Origin: Streptosporangiaceae bacterium
Lineage (GTDB): Bacteria; Actinomycetota; Actinomycetes; Streptosporangiales; Streptosporangiaceae
Assembly: GCA_025934635.1 (NCBI GenBank)
Contig: JAICWX010000047.1
Span: forward strand, 1 to 40,542
DNA length: 40,542 nt
Reading direction: 5' to 3'
The notes beneath the pieces are model-generated. The model was given only the letters and a program-made list of their open reading frames with translations. It ran no database searches and was not told where the DNA came from. Below are positions 27,185 to 35,239 of the stretch, piece by piece. The position numbers and the translations under genes are program-made. Positions within the stretch are counted from its first letter, which is position 1; each line of letters starts with the position of its first letter.

Positions 27185-28543
27185 GTGGCACATGGCACGT
27201 TCGGCCGTATTCCGCTGCTAGCCCTGGCCGCGGTTCTGGTGACGGCGGGCACCGTCGCCGGTTCGTGGCCCGCCGCGGCCAGCGTCGCGGCCGGGCCGGC
27301 TGTCTCGGCCGCCCAGCGTGGCCTCAGCCCGGGCACGCGCTTGTTCGTGCCACCCCCTTCCGCCGGAGCGCCGCAGCAGATCCTGCAGCTGCTCAAGAGC
27401 GGCGACCGCAAGGACGCGAAGCTCATCACCGAGATGGAGGCGACACCGCGGGCCGTGTGGTTCACCAGCGGCACGCCGGCGCAGGTCCGGCAGCAGGTGC
27501 GGCAGACGATGGCCGAAGCCGCCGTCGAGCGGGCGGTCCCGGCGCTCGTCGCCTACGACATCCCCGGCCGTGACTGCGCCCAGTACTCCGCGGGCGGGGC
27601 CCTCAGCCAGGCGGACTACCAGGCCTGGATCAGCGGGTTCGCGCACGGTATCGGCCACGGCCACGCGGTGGTCATCCTGGAGCCGGACGCGCTGGGCAAC
27701 CTGCCGTCGAACTGCGGGCTGCCCGCGTCGTCGTATCCCTTCACCGACGCCGAGCGGTTCGCCGAACTCCAGTACGCCGTGAGCGCGCTCGAGGCCGACC
27801 CGGGCGTGAGCGTCTACCTGGACGGGACCCACAGCGCCTGGCAGTCCGTCGGCACCATGACGCAGCGGCTGCTCGAGGCGCACGTCCAGCAGGCCCAGGG
27901 CTTCTACCTCAACGTGTCCAACTACCAGCCGACACCGGAGCTCCTGGACTACGGCACGTGGATCTCCGACTGCATCGCGATGGTCACCGACCGCTCGAAC
28001 GCCTTCTACAACAATCCCGGCGGGTGCGCGAGCCAGTACTACCCGGCCACCCAGTCCGACTTCAGCACCTGGGATCTCACGACCCAGTGGTACGCGCAGA
28101 ACATGGGCAGCGCCGTCGCGGCGACCCACTTCGTGGTCGACACCAGCCGCAACGGCCGCGGGCCCGACACCATGCAGCAATACGCCAGCGCACCGTACGA
28201 CCAGCCGGCCAGCGTCATCAGCACCCTCGCGGCCGGGAACTGGTGCAACCCGCCTGGTTCGGGCCTCGGCCTGCGACCGACCGCCAGCACCGGCGTCCCG
28301 CTGCTCGACGCCTACCTGTGGGTGAAGACGCCGGGCCAGTCAGATGGCCAGTGCGACTCGGCCGGCGGCGCCCGGGCCTGGGACTATACCGACTACACGC
28401 AGCCCGGGTGGCCCACTACGGCGTCGGCCCAGTCCCTGTTCGACCCGCTGTGGGGCACCGATGACCCGGCGGCCGGAGACTGGTTCGGCCAGCAGGCCCT
28501 GCAGCTGGTGCAGCTGGCCAGCCCGCCGCTGCCCGGAGCATAA
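27185..28543 (+). CDS. Secreted GH6 cellulase (endoglucanase/cellobiohydrolase)
   Basis: A 452-residue exported glycoside hydrolase. After a signal peptide (about 1-36, ending near AAASVAAG) comes a GH6 barrel: YDIPGRDCAQYSAGG (Asp125 and Asp130 region), the proton donor Asp168 in VILEPDAL, FYLNVSNYQPT, HFVVDTSRNGRGP and WVKTPGQSDGQCD. GH6 enzymes cut beta-1,4-glucan with inversion. No cellulose-binding module or linker is present. The start is GTG 27185 with GGAGGA 4 nt upstream. It is probably an endoglucanase, since cellobiohydrolases of the family are usually longer with extra tunnel loops, but this is not certain. Confidence 0.93.
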   Translation: MAHGTFGRIPLLALAAVLVTAGTVAGSWPAAASVAAGPAVSAAQRGLSPGTRLFVPPPSAGAPQQILQLLKSGDRKDAKLITEMEATPRAVWFTSGTPAQVRQQVRQTMAEAAVERAVPALVAYDIPGRDCAQYSAGGALSQADYQAWISGFAHGIGHGHAVVILEPDALGNLPSNCGLPASSYPFTDAERFAELQYAVSALEADPGVSVYLDGTHSAWQSVGTMTQRLLEAHVQQAQGFYLNVSNYQPTPELLDYGTWISDCIAMVTDRSNAFYNNPGGCASQYYPATQSDFSTWDLTTQWYAQNMGSAVAATHFVVDTSRNGRGPDTMQQYASAPYDQPASVISTLAAGNWCNPPGSGLGLRPTASTGVPLLDAYLWVKTPGQSDGQCDSAGGARAWDYTDYTQPGWPTTASAQSLFDPLWGTDDPAAGDWFGQQALQLVQLASPPLPGA

Positions 28544-28611
28544 CCCGGTAACACTGGCACTTCCGGGCGGAGAATAGCCCGTTAGGTCCGTTTGGTCTGT
28601 TTAGTTCTTAC

Positions 28612-28655
28612 GTGAATCTTACGTTCACAAATTTCACATTATCTCAGCCTGATAA
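28612..28655 (+). promoter_or_regulatory. AT-rich promoter region with two inverted repeats before the GH12 gene
   Basis: GTGAA (28612-28616) faces TTCAC (28624-28628), and TTATC (28639-28643) faces GATAA (28651-28655). The segment is much more AT-rich than its surroundings, as expected of a regulated promoter. No canonical -35/-10 pair was found. Confidence 0.35.
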
Positions 28656-28740
28656 CAGAGATCCCGCTAGAGTGCGGTTTGGCCTGGTCACGAGGCCGGT
28701 GTTACTTCCCGGTCTTCCCTGAACGTAAGGATCGTGGTCA

Positions 28741-29769
28741 ATGAAGCACAGGGCGAAGACGAAGCACAGGCTCGGGCCGGCGGTCGCGGCCGCCGTTCTC
28801 GTCGCCTCGGTGGGCGGCGGGACTGCCGTCCTCGTCGGCAATCCGGGTCACGAAGGCGCGCAGCCGTCCGTCGTGTCGTCCTCGGCCGCCGCGCACGCGC
28901 AGATGCTGTCGGCCCTGAAGCACCGGACGCGCCACCCGGCCCCGAAGCACCGGCACAAGCACAAGCCGAAGCCCAGCCCGACCCGCACCTCCGCGTCACC
29001 GCGTCCCACGACGCCGTCGCCACGGCCCACCACGCCGTCGCCGCACCCCACGACGCCGAAGCCGGATCCCTCCACGTCGAGCCCGGCGCCGGCTCCCGAT
29101 CCCAGCAGCTCGAGCCCGTCGGCCAGCCCGACCGGCTCGAAGACCTTTGCCTGGTGCTCCACCGCCGCGTTCGGGACGTTCAACACTTCGGACGGGTTCG
29201 ACCTCTACAACAACGAGTGGAACAGCAACGCCAACCCGGGCCCGCAGAAGATCTGCGGGAACAACGGCCATGACTGGCAGGTCACCTCGACCCAGCGGGC
29301 GAAGAACACCGAGGTGCTGACCTACCCCTCGGTCCAGAAGAACTACCCCAACCGGGCGCTCAGCTCCTTCACGTCGATGACCAGCTCCTACGCCGAGGCC
29401 ATGAACTCCACGGCGGGCACCGACGCGGAGGCCGCCTACGACATCTGGATCAACGACCTCAACAAGGAGGTCATGTTCTGGGTGGACAACCACGGGCAGA
29501 CCCCGGCCGGGAAGAAGGTCGCGACGGTGACCTTCGGCGGCTCGACCTGGAACCTGTGGGAGGAGAGCGGTTACTACGCCTTCGTCCTGGACCACAACGC
29601 GACCAGCGGCATCGTCGACCTGCTGGCCGGCATCAAGTACCTGATCTCCCGGGGCGACCTGTCCGCCAGCGACAAGCTGTGGCAGGTCAACTTCGGCTGG
29701 GAGATCTGCTCGACGGCGGGCGTCGCGCAGACGTTCACCATGAGCAACTTCACGCTGGCCAGTAACTAG
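28741..29769 (+). CDS. GH12-like secreted beta-glucanase with basic Pro/Ser/Thr linker
   Basis: A 342-residue protein: an N-terminal signal or anchor helix (about 11-32), a His/Lys/Arg-rich patch (59-77), a Pro-Thr-Ser linker (78-134) and a C-terminal GH12-like jelly roll (135-342). Key features are NNEWN (157-161), the nucleophile candidate Glu243 in NKEVMFWVDN and the acid/base candidate Glu331 in NFGWEIC. The second GH12 gene of this window (37706-38917) has the same pair in SELMVWLNHNG and GFELWQGG. No CBM is seen. AAGGA lies about 9 nt before the ATG. The substrate could be cellulose or xyloglucan. It is downstream of, and co-oriented with, the GH6 gene but has its own AT-rich promoter region. 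Confidence 0.82.
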   Translation: MKHRAKTKHRLGPAVAAAVLVASVGGGTAVLVGNPGHEGAQPSVVSSSAAAHAQMLSALKHRTRHPAPKHRHKHKPKPSPTRTSASPRPTTPSPRPTTPSPHPTTPKPDPSTSSPAPAPDPSSSSPSASPTGSKTFAWCSTAAFGTFNTSDGFDLYNNEWNSNANPGPQKICGNNGHDWQVTSTQRAKNTEVLTYPSVQKNYPNRALSSFTSMTSSYAEAMNSTAGTDAEAAYDIWINDLNKEVMFWVDNHGQTPAGKKVATVTFGGSTWNLWEESGYYAFVLDHNATSGIVDLLAGIKYLISRGDLSASDKLWQVNFGWEICSTAGVAQTFTMSNFTLASN

Positions 29770-29784
29770 CCGATCCAGCGCCGG

Positions 29785-29824
29785 ATCGCGGCGGCGAGCT
29801 GCTCGACGGGCTCGCCGCCGCGAT
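29785..29824. terminator. Bidirectional terminator-like hairpin
   Basis: A perfect 15-bp stem, ATCGCGGCGGCGAGC (29785-29799) with GCTCGCCGCCGCGAT (29810-29824), and a 10-nt loop. It fills the gap between the convergent GH12 and MmyB-like genes and touches the stop codon of the latter. Confidence 0.85.
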
Positions 29825-30637
29825 TCAGGTGGCGAGGGAGTAGGTGACGATCGTCTGGTCCGGGTTGTCCGCTACCTGCAGCACGACGTGCGCGTACTCG
29901 ACCGGGCCGAGCCGGGGATGGCGGAGCTTTTTCGATCCGCTGCCCACGCCCGCCACGTCGTGCCGGGGCCACCAGTCCCGGACGTGCTCGCTGTCCCGCC
30001 GCAGTTCCGCGATCAGGGCCGCGAAGTCGGCATCGTCCGGATGGCGGGCCGCCGCCAGCCGGAACCGGCCGAGCATCGCCCGCGCTTCCGGCTCCCATTC
30101 GCAGTACACCTCGCGGGCCCGGTCCGTGGTGAACATCCAGCGGACCAGGTTGCGCTCGCCGGGCGGCAGCCCGGCCCAGTCGGTGAACAGTTCCCGCGCG
30201 GCCGGGTTGGCGGCCAGAATGTCCCAGCGTCGCCCCTTGACCAGGGTCGGATAAGGCTCGAGGCGCTGCACCAGGTCGGCCACGCCGGGATCGAGCCGCT
30301 CGGGGGGCGCCGGGGCGGCCACGTCGGCACCGCTCATGCCGTCGGGGCCGTCGGTACCGTAGGCGAGCACCTGGAGGTAGCGGCGCTCGGCGGCGGACAT
30401 CCGCAGTGCGGACGCCAGGGCGTCCAGCACCGGGGCCGACGGCCGCACCGGACGTCCCTGCTCGAGGAAGGTGTAATACGTCGTGGAGAGGCTGGCGAGC
30501 AGGGCGACTTCCTCGCGCCGCAGGCCGGGCGTGCGCCGGCGGTCTCCGGGCGGCAGGCCGACATCGCCCGGGGTGAGGCGCTGCCGCCGTGACCTGAGCA
30601 ACTGGCCGAGCGCCTGCGGATCTCCGCCGAGGGTCAT
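29825..30637 (-). CDS. XRE/MmyB-like transcriptional regulator
   Basis: A 270-residue regulator. The N-terminal helix-turn-helix RRTPGLRREEVALLASLST and the following EQGRPVRPSAPVLDALASAL are standard for the actinobacterial MmyB group. The C-terminal MmyB-like domain (about 110-265) has WDILAANPAARELFTDW and NLVRWMFTT, which in this group forms a PAS-like, probably fatty-acid-binding pocket. It is divergent from a dienelactone hydrolase with a 76-bp gap holding repeated TTACCAGTA motifs, so it probably controls that gene and itself (inference). The start at 30637 is the first sensible ATG of the frame. Confidence 0.92.
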   Translation of the reverse strand: MTLGGDPQALGQLLRSRRQRLTPGDVGLPPGDRRRTPGLRREEVALLASLSTTYYTFLEQGRPVRPSAPVLDALASALRMSAAERRYLQVLAYGTDGPDGMSGADVAAPAPPERLDPGVADLVQRLEPYPTLVKGRRWDILAANPAARELFTDWAGLPPGERNLVRWMFTTDRAREVYCEWEPEARAMLGRFRLAAARHPDDADFAALIAELRRDSEHVRDWWPRHDVAGVGSGSKKLRHPRLGPVEYAHVVLQVADNPDQTIVTYSLAT

Positions 30638-30658
30638 GCCCCTAGCCTACTCATGCCA

Positions 30659-30694
30659 TTACCAGTAAAGAGCGACTCTGGTTACCAGTACTGG
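30659..30694. promoter_or_regulatory. Operator-like repeats between the regulator and hydrolase
   Basis: TTACCAGTA occurs at 30659-30667 and again at 30682-30690, 23 bp apart (about two helical turns). The first copy is part of the palindrome TTACCAGTAA and the second overlaps the palindrome CCAGTACTGG (30685-30694). The layout fits a dimeric regulator binding twice in a divergent promoter. Confidence 0.6.
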
Positions 30695-30713
30695 CTTCGC
30701 GCAGGCTGGGAGC

Positions 30714-31466
30714 ATGACAATGCCGAACGAGACCATCCAGCTTCCCGTCGCCGACGGGACCATCCTGCCGGCCTACCTGGCCCGCCCGCCCGCGAGCCAC
30801 GCCCGCCCGGCCGCGGGCCACGCGCCAACCGGGGTGATCGTCGCCCATGAGCTCTTCGGGGTGAACCCGGACATCCGGGGCGTGGCCGATGACCTGGCCC
30901 GGGCCGGCTACCTCGCGATCGCGCCCGAGTTCTACCATCGCGATGCCCCGGCCGGCCGCTGGCTCGAACGTGACGACGCCGGGCGCCAGGAGGGCTTCAC
31001 CCTCCTGCACCGGCTCCAGCGCCAGCACGCGCTGGCCGATGCGGCCGCCGCCAGCGACTGGCTGCAAGCACAGCCCGGCATCGAGCGGGTCGCCCTGATC
31101 GGCTTCAGCGCGGGCGGCCACCTCAGCTATCTCGCCGCCTGCCGGCTCCCGGTCAGCCGGACCGCGGTGCTGTACGGCGGCTGGCTGCCCACGACCGACA
31201 TCCCGATGAGCCAGCCCACGCCGACCCTGGACCTGACTCCCGGGATCACCGGTCGGCTTCTCTACCTGGTCGGGGAGGACGACACCCTGATCCCGGCCGG
31301 GCCGCGCGACCAGATCCGCGACGCCCTGCGGCAGGCAGGCACCGACCACGAGATGGTCTGCTACCCCGGCACCGGGCATGCGTTCTTCTGGCCGGGCACG
31401 CCGGCGTTCAGTAAGACGGCCCGCGATGACGCCTGGTCCCGGATCCTGGCCATGCTGGCATCCTGA
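30714..31466 (+). CDS. Dienelactone hydrolase-family protein
   Basis: A 250-residue alpha/beta hydrolase. AHELFGVN (44-51) contains the family's Glu46. The nucleophile elbow is GFSAGG with Ser132, where classical dienelactone hydrolases have Cys. The acid is Asp199 or Asp200 in GEDDTLIP and the catalytic His is His222 in GTGHAFF. It hydrolyses an ester or lactone; the natural substrate is unknown. It is divergent from an MmyB-like regulator sharing the control region. Its last 59 bp overlap the 3' end of an ABC-transporter permease gene on the opposite strand. Confidence 0.92.
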   Translation: MTMPNETIQLPVADGTILPAYLARPPASHARPAAGHAPTGVIVAHELFGVNPDIRGVADDLARAGYLAIAPEFYHRDAPAGRWLERDDAGRQEGFTLLHRLQRQHALADAAAASDWLQAQPGIERVALIGFSAGGHLSYLAACRLPVSRTAVLYGGWLPTTDIPMSQPTPTLDLTPGITGRLLYLVGEDDTLIPAGPRDQIRDALRQAGTDHEMVCYPGTGHAFFWPGTPAFSKTARDDAWSRILAMLAS

Positions 31467-32031
31467 GGCCGCCGGCCGAGACGGCGATGGCCACCGCGCA
31501 CACCGCGAGAAGGGGCCACCACAGGCGGTCCGAGGACGGGCCGCCGGCGGCCGGGAACGTGCGGACCCACTGCGCCACGTGCGGCACGAGGGCGGGGGCC
31601 ATCAGCACCAGCACGACGGCGGCGCCAGCCACCGGGCCTGGTTCCCCGGTCCGGGTCCGGAGCACGCACGCCACCGCGAATCCGAGCAGCACGCTGCCGG
31701 CCAGCGCGAGGCCGACCGCCGCCCACGGCAGCGCCTGCCCGCGCAGCGCCGCCGCCAGCAGCACCAGCGCGCCGACGGTGAGCGGCGCCAGCAGCGCCAC
31801 GGCGCGGATCGCGGTGCGCCGGGCGGGCCCGGTCGGCGTCACGTCGACGACCAGGCTGGCCGGCTCGTCGAGGGCGAACGCGGCGGCCCCGGCGAGCAGC
31901 GCGAAGCAGATCGGGAGCAGCGCGGTGGCGGCGGCCGGGAACGCGGCCCCGCAGCCGCCGATCACGACCGCCACGCCGCTGACGCCTGCCACGGCCGGCC
32001 ACGCCCCGGCCCGCAGCACCGGCCTGATCAT
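31408..32031 (-). CDS. ABC transporter-associated membrane protein
   Basis: A 207-residue integral membrane protein with about five to six helices (for example AVAGVSGVAVVIGGCGAAF, ALLPICFALLAGAAAFAL and LWWPLLAVCAVAIAVSAGG) and a short basic tail. It starts within the stop of the preceding permease gene (TGATG) and so belongs to the same operon. It is probably the second membrane subunit of the transporter. No family was recognised with certainty. The C-terminal 19 codons overlap the convergent hydrolase gene. Confidence 0.78.
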   Translation of the reverse strand: MIRPVLRAGAWPAVAGVSGVAVVIGGCGAAFPAAATALLPICFALLAGAAAFALDEPASLVVDVTPTGPARRTAIRAVALLAPLTVGALVLLAAALRGQALPWAAVGLALAGSVLLGFAVACVLRTRTGEPGPVAGAAVVLVLMAPALVPHVAQWVRTFPAAGGPSSDRLWWPLLAVCAVAIAVSAGGLRMPAWPGSGTRRHRGPSY

Positions 32032-32900
32032 CACGCGGCGACGGCGTGGGTGAACCCGCCGGTGGCCGCCAGCACCAGCAAGATCACGGCCGCCGCGCCC
32101 GTGATCGCGAGGGCACGGATGATCCGGGTGCGCACCGGTCCCTCGGCCCCGCGCAGCAGCGCGACCAGGACCGCGATCGCGCACAGGGCGAGCTGCCAGC
32201 CGATGAAGAACCACGGTGACCCGCGCCAGGCGGTGACCGCGCCGGAGTCCGCCTGGACCGTGAAGAAGGCGAACGGCGAGAACAGCCGCAGGACCGTCGC
32301 CGGGAACGAGTCCTGATGCCACAGTGTCAGGATCGTCACCAGTTCCACCCAGCCGAAGATGACCAGGAACAGCACGAACGCCGCGCCGGGGAACCGCACC
32401 CAGCGGCCCAGCGCGACCCCGAGCAGCGGGCCGCCGAGCGCGGGGACGACGATCTGCGCGACCAGGACGGCGACCCGCGCGGACGGGCTGAACGGCCCGT
32501 ACACCGCGTCGCCGACGGGATAGGAGTGCAAGAACCCGAACAAGGTCACGACACCGCAGCCGAACGGCACCAGCGCGACCGCGCACAGGGCGGCGGTGCG
32601 ATCCGGCCGCGTGACCGGAGTGACGCCGGTGACCGGCTCGCTCATCCGCATCGACCGGGTCAGCCAGTACGCGGCCATCATGCCGAACCCGCCGAGGAAG
32701 ACCGCCGGGTACCCGTTCACTTCGTCGATCTCGGTGGTGGTGCTGCCCCCGCCGGTCCACGTGATCCATTCGGTCAGCACCACGGCGAACAGGAAGACCG
32801 GGTTGAGCACGAACCGGCGCAGCTCCCGGACGGCGAGCGGGACCAGCGTGGCCCGGCCGGCCACGGCTCCGGGCCGGCCGAACTCGACGGTCGCGGTCAC
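32031..32900 (-). CDS. ABC transporter permease
   Basis: A 289-residue membrane protein with six predicted helices in the ABC-2-type export layout: LNPVFLFAVVLTEWITW, VFLGGFGMMAAYWLTRSM, a central pair around FLHSYPVGDAVYG, FVLFLVIFGWVELVTIL, and C-terminal helices after WFFIGWQLALCAI. The start is GTG, overlapping the ATPase stop by 4 bp (GTGA). With the ATPase it should form an exporter or a membrane-stress/antimicrobial-resistance pump under the linked ECF sigma factor (inference). Confidence 0.85.
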   Translation of the reverse strand: MTATVEFGRPGAVAGRATLVPLAVRELRRFVLNPVFLFAVVLTEWITWTGGGSTTTEIDEVNGYPAVFLGGFGMMAAYWLTRSMRMSEPVTGVTPVTRPDRTAALCAVALVPFGCGVVTLFGFLHSYPVGDAVYGPFSPSARVAVLVAQIVVPALGGPLLGVALGRWVRFPGAAFVLFLVIFGWVELVTILTLWHQDSFPATVLRLFSPFAFFTVQADSGAVTAWRGSPWFFIGWQLALCAIAVLVALLRGAEGPVRTRIIRALAITGAAAVILLVLAATGGFTHAVAA

Positions 32901-33778
32901 GACGCCACCTCCCCGGCGGTCTCGGGCTCCGGTGACCCGCCGCGCAGCAGCAGGTAGGCGTCCTCAAGGGACGGCTCGGCGTGCTCGACGTCGTCCCGCC
33001 CGCGGCCGCCGACGTTGCGGTACCGGCCGGTGCCGGTCCGCCACGAGACCTTGGCGGCCGGATCCGGCTCGTCGGCCAGCCAGACCCGGCCGGCCGCCTG
33101 GCCGGTCAGCTCGATGACCGAGCCGTCGTAGCGGACCCGGCCGCGGTCCAGCACGATCACGCGCTCGCACAGGGCCGCGACGTCCTCGGTCTGGTGGGTG
33201 GACAGCACCACGACCGAGGTCCGCGCGAGTTCGGCGAACACGGTCCGCAGCGTCACCCGCTGCTCCGGGTCGACGCCGGTGGTCGGCTCGTCCAGGATCA
33301 GCACCGCGGGCGAGCCGAGCAGCGCCTGGGCCAGCGCGACCCGGCGGCGCTGGCCGCCGGACATGGCCCGGATCCGCTTCGAGCCGAGGTCGGACAGCCC
33401 CACCAGGTCGAGCACGCGGCGTACTTCCGCGTGCCGCGTCGGCGGATGGTTCCACTCCTTGAGCAGCGCGATGTAGTCCACGAAGGCGAAGGCGGTGAAG
33501 CCGCGCGGGAAGCCGATCTCCTGCGGCAGGTAGCCGAGCCGGCGGCGGATACCGGTGCGTTCGGCCGGCACCTCCGGGTCCAGGCCCAGCACGCTGACCT
33601 GTCCCTGGCTGGGCGGCAGCGCCGTGGCCAGCAGGCGCAGCAGCGTCGTCTTGCCGGCGCCGTTGGGGCCGAGCAGCCCGATCACGCCGGGTTTCAGGTC
33701 CAGGTCGACATCGGCCAGCGCCCGGGTGGCACCGAACGTGCGCCCGACGTCGCGCAGGCTGATCGAAGCGGTGACCAT
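32897..33778 (-). CDS. ABC transporter ATP-binding protein
   Basis: A 293-residue nucleotide-binding subunit. Walker A is GPNGAGKTT (37-45), the Q-loop Gln86 lies in YLPQE, the signature MSGGQ is at 139-143, Walker B LILDEP at 160-165, the D-loop GVD follows and the switch His195 lies in STHQ. A C-terminal tail (about 225-293) ends in EPSLEDAYLLL, as in export-type, multidrug-class ATPases. ATG 33778 was chosen for GGAGG 5 nt upstream (33784-33788). The leader carries a duplicated 14-bp segment. Confidence 0.95.
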   Translation of the reverse strand: MVTASISLRDVGRTFGATRALADVDLDLKPGVIGLLGPNGAGKTTLLRLLATALPPSQGQVSVLGLDPEVPAERTGIRRRLGYLPQEIGFPRGFTAFAFVDYIALLKEWNHPPTRHAEVRRVLDLVGLSDLGSKRIRAMSGGQRRRVALAQALLGSPAVLILDEPTTGVDPEQRVTLRTVFAELARTSVVVLSTHQTEDVAALCERVIVLDRGRVRYDGSVIELTGQAAGRVWLADEPDPAAKVSWRTGTGRYRNVGGRGRDDVEHAEPSLEDAYLLLRGGSPEPETAGEVAS

Positions 33779-33790
33779 CGCTACCTCCAC

Positions 33791-33818
33791 GGTGCTATCT
33801 CCACGGTGCTATCTCCAC
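33791..33818. repeat. Tandem 14-bp duplication at the anti-sigma/ABC junction
   Basis: GGTGCTATCTCCAC occurs twice in a row (33791-33804 and 33805-33818), after a partial match CTCCAC (33785-33790). On the coding strand each unit carries GGAG, giving three ribosome-site-like sequences before the ATPase start. The stop codon of the upstream gene (33809-33811) lies inside the second unit. Confidence 0.95.
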
Positions 33819-34654
33819 GGGCGAAGCTGGTGCAGCCGACGCCGGCGTACCAGGAAGATTGAGAACGAAACCGCCGCCAGCACCAGGAAGGCCGCCTGGG
33901 TCCGGGCCTGCAGCGCCGCTTCCGGCGAACCGGACCGCGCCGCCAGCAGCCAGACCGCCGCGAGCCAGACCGAGCTGACCACGATGGCCGAACGGAGTGG
34001 GCTGAACCAGGTCGACGCGGCGAGGACCACCGCGACGAAGCCGGCCGCGGGCAGCAGCCACGCGAACGGCGCTTCGGTGGGGATGAACAGCCCCAGGAGC
34101 AGTACCGTCGGCAACGCCAGCGCGAGCACCGCGACCGTGCGCAGCAGGATCAGCCGGAGCATCGGGTACGGCGTGACGAGTTCCGGTTCGAGGGCCGGGT
34201 CCATCCACGGGTCGTAGCTGGACGCGACCACCAGGCAGGGCACGACCGGCGCCACCGCCAAGAACAGCCACATCCCGCGGGCGTGCCCGATCGCCGCCGC
34301 GAGCGTGGCGAACGCGAGGACCACGACCACGCCGGTCAGCCACACCCCGCGGAAGGCGCTGGCCACCGCGACCAGCCGCGCTTCGGGGGCGGGCAGGCCG
34401 GCGGCGCGCAGCAGCCGCTCGAACACCGACGGCCGCGGCACCTCGATGGCGTCCCGGGTGCGGTCCCACACCGCGGCGAAGTCGATCACGCTGAGCTCAG
34501 TCACGCTGGCCGCGACGGTGACCTCGGTGTTGACCCGCGCCCGGCATGGCTCGCAGGACAGCAGGTGCTGCTCGGCCGAGGCCCCTTCGGCCAGCGAATC
34601 GGTCCGCTCGACGTAGCGCCGCAGTGCGTCGTCGTCGAGGTGCCAGGCGGTCAT
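33809..34654 (-). CDS. Membrane-spanning zinc anti-sigma factor
   Basis: A 281-residue protein. The N-terminal zinc anti-sigma domain has His30, Cys34 and Cys37 (HLLSCEPC) with His5 as a possible fourth ligand. The rest (about 95-275) is strongly hydrophobic with six predicted helices and ends in a basic FLVRRRRLHQLRPWR. It overlaps the sigma gene by 4 bp (ATGA), so it is the cognate inhibitor, here tied to the membrane and therefore likely to sense envelope signals (inference). It precedes the ABC genes in the same operon. Confidence 0.88.
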   Translation of the reverse strand: MTAWHLDDDALRRYVERTDSLAEGASAEQHLLSCEPCRARVNTEVTVAASVTELSVIDFAAVWDRTRDAIEVPRPSVFERLLRAAGLPAPEARLVAVASAFRGVWLTGVVVVLAFATLAAAIGHARGMWLFLAVAPVVPCLVVASSYDPWMDPALEPELVTPYPMLRLILLRTVAVLALALPTVLLLGLFIPTEAPFAWLLPAAGFVAVVLAASTWFSPLRSAIVVSSVWLAAVWLLAARSGSPEAALQARTQAAFLVLAAVSFSIFLVRRRRLHQLRPWR

Positions 34655-35202
34655 GACGGTCCTTCCGCTAGGGCGGCTCGCAGGTGCGCCTTGGCCCGGT
34701 AGAGCCGGGTCTTCACGCTGCTCACCGGTACGTGCAGCAGGTGCGCCGCCTCCTTGGCGGACAGGCCGTCCAGCACGACGGCCTGGATGACGGCGCGCAT
34801 CTCGGGCGACAGCCGGGCCAGCGCCTGGCCGATGTCGCCGTACTCCACCGACAGCAGCACCTGGTCTTCCGCGGCCGGCGCGACCTCGGCGTGCTCGACG
34901 GCGTCCCCGAAGATGGCGGCGGCGACGCTGCCGCGGGTCCGCAGCCGGCTCACCAGCCGCCGGATCGCGATCCCCCACAGCCACGCCGCGATATCGCCGT
35001 CGCCGCGGAAGCCCTGCGGTTTCTGCCAGACGGCGACGAAGGTGTCACCGATCGCGTCCGCCACCAGGTCGCGGTCGTTGCACCGCCGGGTGAGCCGGAT
35101 CGCGAGCCAGCCGGCGTGGCGTTCGTAGAGCGTGCGGAAGGCGCCCATGTCGCGTTCGGCGACGGCGAGAAGCAGCGTCTCGTCGGTCGGGCGGCTCTCC
35201 AT
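34651..35202 (-). CDS. ECF-type RNA polymerase sigma factor
   Basis: A 183-residue group IV sigma factor. Region 2: TLYERHAGWLAIRLTRRC and DAIGDTFVAVWQKPQGFRGDGDIAAWLWGIAIRR. Region 4: LSPEMRAVIQAVVLDGLSAKEAAHLLHVPVSSVKTRLYRAKAHLR, which contains the helix-turn-helix. It heads an operon with a membrane anti-sigma, an ABC ATPase and two membrane subunits, all overlapping by one to four bases or closely spaced, so the sigma factor probably drives the transporter and itself. Confidence 0.95.
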   Translation of the reverse strand: MESRPTDETLLLAVAERDMGAFRTLYERHAGWLAIRLTRRCNDRDLVADAIGDTFVAVWQKPQGFRGDGDIAAWLWGIAIRRLVSRLRTRGSVAAAIFGDAVEHAEVAPAAEDQVLLSVEYGDIGQALARLSPEMRAVIQAVVLDGLSAKEAAHLLHVPVSSVKTRLYRAKAHLRAALAEGPS

Positions 35203-35210
35203 GTCCTAAC

Positions 35211-35239
35211 TGTCGCGTCCCCGGCCCGGAAAAGTTTCA
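35211..35239 (-). promoter_or_regulatory. Candidate autoregulated ECF promoter
   Basis: On the minus strand TGAAAC (35239-35234) is followed after 18 bp by CGACA (35215-35211), only 8 bp before the sigma gene ATG. The layout suits an ECF promoter giving an almost leaderless message. Element identity is a guess. Confidence 0.3.

Noticed and set aside
32034..32967. N-terminal extension of the last ABC membrane protein frame through the permease gene
   Set aside because: Arg/Pro-rich shadow of the real permease; the coupled ATG at 32031 gives a clean membrane protein.
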